DNA of 64,000 nt from Akkermansiaceae bacterium (GTDB lineage Bacteria; Verrucomicrobiota; Verrucomicrobiia; Verrucomicrobiales; DEV007), in contig JACKQE010000002.1 in the NCBI GenBank assembly GCA_024233005.1, positions 496,001 to 560,000 on the forward strand, written 5' to 3'. Below are positions 61,207 through 64,000 of the stretch, piece by piece; position 1 is the stretch's first letter; every line of letters begins with the position of its first letter. Below the pieces are notes generated by a model. That model was not told the DNA's origin and did not search any database. It saw only the letters and a list, made by a program, of their open reading frames with translations. The position numbers were made by a program, and so were the translations under genes.

Positions 61207-62703
61207 TCAATCTCGACGCTTTAATTGGGGGAAGAGTACCACGTCGCGGATGGACTCCGCGCCCGTGAGCATCATGATGACGCGGTCGATGCCAACACCG
61301 ATGCCCCCCGCGGGAGGCATGCCATATTCCAGTGCGACCAGGAAATCTTCGTCCACTTTTTGGGTTTCTTCTCCGGCCTGGTGTTCGAGGCGTTCGCGTT
61401 GCACATCGGGGTCGTTGAGCTCGGTGTAGCCCGGACTGATCTCCACACCGTTGATGATCAGTTCATAAACATCCACGACGGAGGGATCGGCCACATTTTG
61501 TCGCGCCAACGGGACCAATTCCTTCGGGACGTGGGTCACAAAGACCGGATCGAATGACTTTTCTTCGACCAGTTTTTCAAACACCTGTTGGGTCACCTCA
61601 TGGTCTTCCATTTCGGCGGAAATTTCCACGCCAAGGGTTTCACAGCGGGCACGCCGGCCGGAGTCGTCGAGGTCGAACCAATCCGGTCCGCCCACGCTGG
61701 AGACCAATTCCCGGTAAGTCGCCCGGCGCCATGGGCGTGCCAGATTAATGACACGGGTCACTTCGCCTTCAGCGTTCTTGTGCTCAATTTGCAGCGTGCC
61801 GAGAAATTTCTCCCCGAGATGACAGATCAGGCTTTCCACCAGATCCGCCATCATGCCGAAATCGGCAAAAGACCAGTACGCTTCCAGCATGGTGAACTCC
61901 GGATTGTGCCGCCGACTGATGCCTTCGTTGCGGAAATTCCGGTTCAGTTCGAAAACCTTGTGGAAGCCGCCGACAAGAAGTCTTTTCAAATACAGCTCGG
62001 GGGCGATGCGCAGATACATGTCCATGCCAAGCGCATTGTGGTGGGTGCGGAATGGCTGGGCCGCGGCCCCGCCGGGCACGTCCTGAAGCATCGGGGTCTC
62101 CACCTCGAGGAATCCCCGCTCCTGAAGGTAACTTCTGATTTCGGCCACCATCAAAGAGCGGAGGCGGAAATTCTGGCGCGTGCGCTCGTTCGCGATGAGG
62201 TCAAGGTAGCGCTGCCGGTAACGAATCTGCGGATCGATGACCCCGTGCCATTTGTCGGGAAGCGGGCGCAGGCTTTTTGAGAGCACGGTCAGGCCGAGAA
62301 CTTTGACGCTGGGTTCACCGGTGCGGGTGATGAATGTCTCGCCTTCGATACCGACCCAGTCACCCAGGTCGAGTTGGGCAAACACCTTCCAAGCCTCCTC
62401 GCTGACCGCTTTTTGGTTGAGGAAGCACTGGATGCGGCCGTCGAGATCGGCGATGTCGAAGAATTGGCTTTTCCCCATGTCGCGGTGGGCCACGATGCGA
62501 CCGGCAACTCGGACAGAGAGTCCCTCGGCAAAGGCTTCCCGCAGAGGTCCGGGTTGGTGCGTGGTGTCGAAACGCCCGCCGAAGGGATCCACGCCGAGAG
62601 CGCGGAGCGCTTCGAGCTTGGAGCGCCGGAACTTCAGGATTTGGCTCAGTTCTTCCTGGCTGGGCGGGGCGGGGGGCTGGGTATCGGTTGGCTCGGTGGA
62701 CAT
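61207..62703 (-). CDS. lysS: lysyl-tRNA synthetase, class II
   Basis: 498 residues from ATG 62703, normal length. N-terminal helix and OB-fold (about 20-150; VRVAGRIVAHRDMGKSQFFD) binds the anticodon. Class II motif 1 ends in FLEVETPMLQ, motif 2 is FRNEGISRRHNPEFTMLE, motif 3 GIGVGIDRVIMML. An in-frame upstream stretch to 62835 is not conserved and was left out. It attaches lysine to tRNA-Lys and is unlinked to other translation genes here. Confidence 0.97.
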   Translation of the reverse strand: MSTEPTDTQPPAPPSQEELSQILKFRRSKLEALRALGVDPFGGRFDTTHQPGPLREAFAEGLSVRVAGRIVAHRDMGKSQFFDIADLDGRIQCFLNQKAVSEEAWKVFAQLDLGDWVGIEGETFITRTGEPSVKVLGLTVLSKSLRPLPDKWHGVIDPQIRYRQRYLDLIANERTRQNFRLRSLMVAEIRSYLQERGFLEVETPMLQDVPGGAAAQPFRTHHNALGMDMYLRIAPELYLKRLLVGGFHKVFELNRNFRNEGISRRHNPEFTMLEAYWSFADFGMMADLVESLICHLGEKFLGTLQIEHKNAEGEVTRVINLARPWRRATYRELVSSVGGPDWFDLDDSGRRARCETLGVEISAEMEDHEVTQQVFEKLVEEKSFDPVFVTHVPKELVPLARQNVADPSVVDVYELIINGVEISPGYTELNDPDVQRERLEHQAGEETQKVDEDFLVALEYGMPPAGGIGVGIDRVIMMLTGAESIRDVVLFPQLKRRD

Positions 62704-62849
62704 GACAGGCGGGGAGCATCCTGCAGGACGGGGAAAAATCAACCTTGGGTCTGGCAAGGCCATCGAGGGGACTGCCGGCATGCCAGGATCGATCCGCCTG
62801 CGAACACTGCGGGATCGGTGAGTCCTTTCGGCCATTCAAAAATCGATGT

Positions 62850-62883
62850 CGCGGCCCGGGGGCCTGCCTTCCCCCGGACCGCG
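62850..62883 (-). terminator. probable Rho-independent terminator of the barrel-like protein gene
   Basis: A 12-bp GC-rich stem with one mismatch: 62850-62862 pairs with 62871-62883, eight-base loop. Read on the minus strand, five T follow at 62842-62838 after an eight-base spacer. It lies about 80 bases beyond the stop at 62963. Confidence 0.55.
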
Positions 62884-62962
62884 ATCATCTTTTCTCTCCA
62901 CTCCGGAGCATGGGGGGTGGACCGGTTGCTTCTCCTGCCTCATTTCCCTGCCAACCAACCTC

Positions 62963-63637
62963 TTAGAAGCTGATCCGCATCCCCACGCCGTAGCGATTCA
63001 CGTCTTCGGAGAAGGAGACTCCTCCGGTGAGACTGACACTGGGTGTCAAATGCAATAAAGCTTTCACATCCACGGACAAAGTGCCGTCCGATTTCACGTT
63101 CTGCAGCGTCACGCCGCCATTGAGCTCCAAAAGGTCGCCGATCATGAGACGCAGGGCGGGAGAGGCATACCACCCCCATCCATCGATGGGATCATCCAAT
63201 ATGGAGCTGGTGAACCGTTGGTGGGCCATGCCGCCCTCAAGAACGAGATCCATTTGTTCAAAAATGGGAAGTCCTACCCCGGCACCCAAGTCCCAGTTCA
63301 GGTAGTTCAAATCCTCACCGGATTTGCTTTTGGGGGAGGCGAATCCAGCGGATGCTTTGACAAAGAAGGAATCCACAATCGGAATCGAGAGGGTACCGGC
63401 GAAGCCGTTGGCCGACTCAATGACGGCATTGTCAAACTCATAGAGGTAATAGCCGGCATCAAGATAGCCATACTGGAAAATGGACGCCCCAAAAAGGCCT
63501 CCTCCGCTCGTCTTGTTCCCACCTCCACCATAGGCCGCACTGTCCCATCCACCATCCTGGGAGTGTCCCACTGCGGCAGGGCCGGTGACCGCCATCGCGA
63601 TCCCCAAGGGCAGCAGAAAGAAAGTGGATGGTTTCAT
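62963..63637 (-). CDS. outer-membrane beta-barrel-like protein
   Basis: 224 residues from ATG 63637. Signal peptide FFLLPLGIAMAVTGPAAVGHS, then a Gly-rich linker and alternating amphipathic strands (DAGYYLYEFDNAVIE, VDSFFVKASAGFA, MDLVLEGGMAHQRF) ending MRISF; the final Phe is the usual C-terminal signal for barrel insertion by the Bam complex. About eight strands fit, as in small OmpA/OmpX-type barrels. Role unknown. An AT-rich divergent region separates it from the radical SAM gene. Confidence 0.8.
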   Translation of the reverse strand: MKPSTFFLLPLGIAMAVTGPAAVGHSQDGGWDSAAYGGGGNKTSGGGLFGASIFQYGYLDAGYYLYEFDNAVIESANGFAGTLSIPIVDSFFVKASAGFASPKSKSGEDLNYLNWDLGAGVGLPIFEQMDLVLEGGMAHQRFTSSILDDPIDGWGWYASPALRLMIGDLLELNGGVTLQNVKSDGTLSVDVKALLHLTPSVSLTGGVSFSEDVNRYGVGMRISF

Positions 63638-63671
63638 TTTTGAGAATATCAAGGTTATTCGATAGGCAACT

Positions 63672-63700
63672 TTAATAAAAAATTCAGTAACGCGCAACAA
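63672..63700 (-). promoter_or_regulatory. possible sigma-70-type promoter of the barrel-like protein gene
   Basis: On the minus strand TTGTTG (63700-63695), 17 bases, TATTAA (63677-63672) in an AT-rich stretch. A start near 63665 would leave a leader of about 28 bases. Only half of the -35 matches the consensus. Confidence 0.35.
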
Positions 63701-63766
63701 ATTTTTTTAAAAATTTGCATTACCCGCGCGGAAACTCTTGAATTGCCTGTAGCCTGAGGTGTTCTA

Positions 63767-64000
63767 ATGTGCACCATGTCACGGGCGGCTTTTTTAAATT
63801 TGAAGGGGAGGGGGGCTGGTTCAGAGCCCCGTAACCGGTTCGAAAAATGGCACATTGACTGGGATGCGGGGATGTTGGAAGAGATGGAGCGATCGGATCC
63901 TGATCACGTCAGACCATTGCCCCGAACGCAGATTATCCGGGATGACACCCGCAGTCTGATCACTTCAAACCGCAGTCCGGACATTGGGTTTGATGCCAGT
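63767..64000 (+). CDS. PA0069-family radical SAM protein, N-terminal part (partial)
   Basis: The frame runs from ATG 63767 (or ATG 63776) to the window end, giving 78 residues. The sequence KGRGAGSEPRNRFEKWHIDW and later TQIIRDDTRSLITSNRSPDI then GFDAS is the typical opening of PA0069/Rv2578c-type radical SAM proteins, just before the YRGCxHxCxYC cluster motif, which lies outside the window. These are spore-photoproduct-lyase-related enzymes of unclear role. Divergent from the outer-membrane protein gene. Confidence 0.85.
   Translation, partial: MCTMSRAAFLNLKGRGAGSEPRNRFEKWHIDWDAGMLEEMERSDPDHVRPLPRTQIIRDDTRSLITSNRSPDIGFDAS

Noticed and set aside
1..64000. tRNA, rRNA, CRISPR arrays or riboswitches
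   Set aside because: None recognised by eye; T-loop-like GGTTCGATTC around 5250 lies inside the sulfatase gene and has no matching acceptor or anticodon arms.

Overview
The window reads as chromosome of a bacterium of the Planctomycetes-Verrucomicrobia-Chlamydiae superphylum, most likely a Verrucomicrobiae member. The reasons are a four-gene pseudopilin-like set matching the Verru_Chthon cassette (proteins A to D, known from Verrucomicrobium and Chthoniobacter), two DUF1549/DUF1553 proteins, two DUF1501 proteins, five Cys-type sulfatases, an ECF sigma factor followed by a FecR/LamG protein, and weak or absent Shine-Dalgarno sites. No rRNA, tRNA or CRISPR array was seen. Housekeeping anchors are glgC, typA and lysS.

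Layout. 1-3.9 kb: end of Verru_Chthon protein A, then B, C, D and a secreted hydrolase. 3.9-11.6 kb: a sulfatase divergent from an ECF sigma - FecR/LamG - DUF1549/1553 - DUF1501 block closed by a clear terminator; two promoters in this block share an ECF-like motif with identical spacing. 11.7-15.5 kb: a cell-envelope set of LpxL-type acyltransferase, NodB-type deacetylase and, convergent to them, a glycosyltransferase-methyltransferase fusion. 15.6-20.6 kb: sulfatase, EamA permease, Tat-exported PhoD-like phosphatase.

20.7-32 kb is an accessory region with signs of decay: three genes broken by single frameshifts (near 21160, 23120 and 31721), an IS110 transposase remnant with an internal stop, a diverged 54-bp direct repeat about 3.8 kb apart, and an 865-residue membrane protein I do not recognise. 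Among these lie a sulfatase, a PQQ-propeller protein and a large secreted esterase.

29.5-39.3 kb (minus strand) looks like one transcription unit: cytochrome-type DUF1549/1553, ceramidase-like, DUF1501, sulfatase, broken sigma factor, esterase. 39.5-41.2 kb holds two unknown exported proteins. 41.5-46.7 kb is a second catabolic operon with every junction overlapping as ATGA: PIG-L deacetylase, sulfatase, sialate-O-acetylesterase-like, ceramidase-like. Together these loci suggest desulfation, deacetylation and lipid or glycan hydrolysis of sulfated organic matter in the cell envelope.

46.7-64 kb is signalling and core functions: a kinase-like/receiver/class III cyclase protein coupled to a receiver, a RelE-like protein, a class V aminotransferase, glgC, typA, a hybrid histidine kinase, a serine hydrolase with duplicated C-terminal modules, a ClpX-like ATPase without a zinc domain, a SprT-like metalloprotein, lysS, an outer-membrane barrel-like protein and the start of a PA0069-type radical SAM protein.
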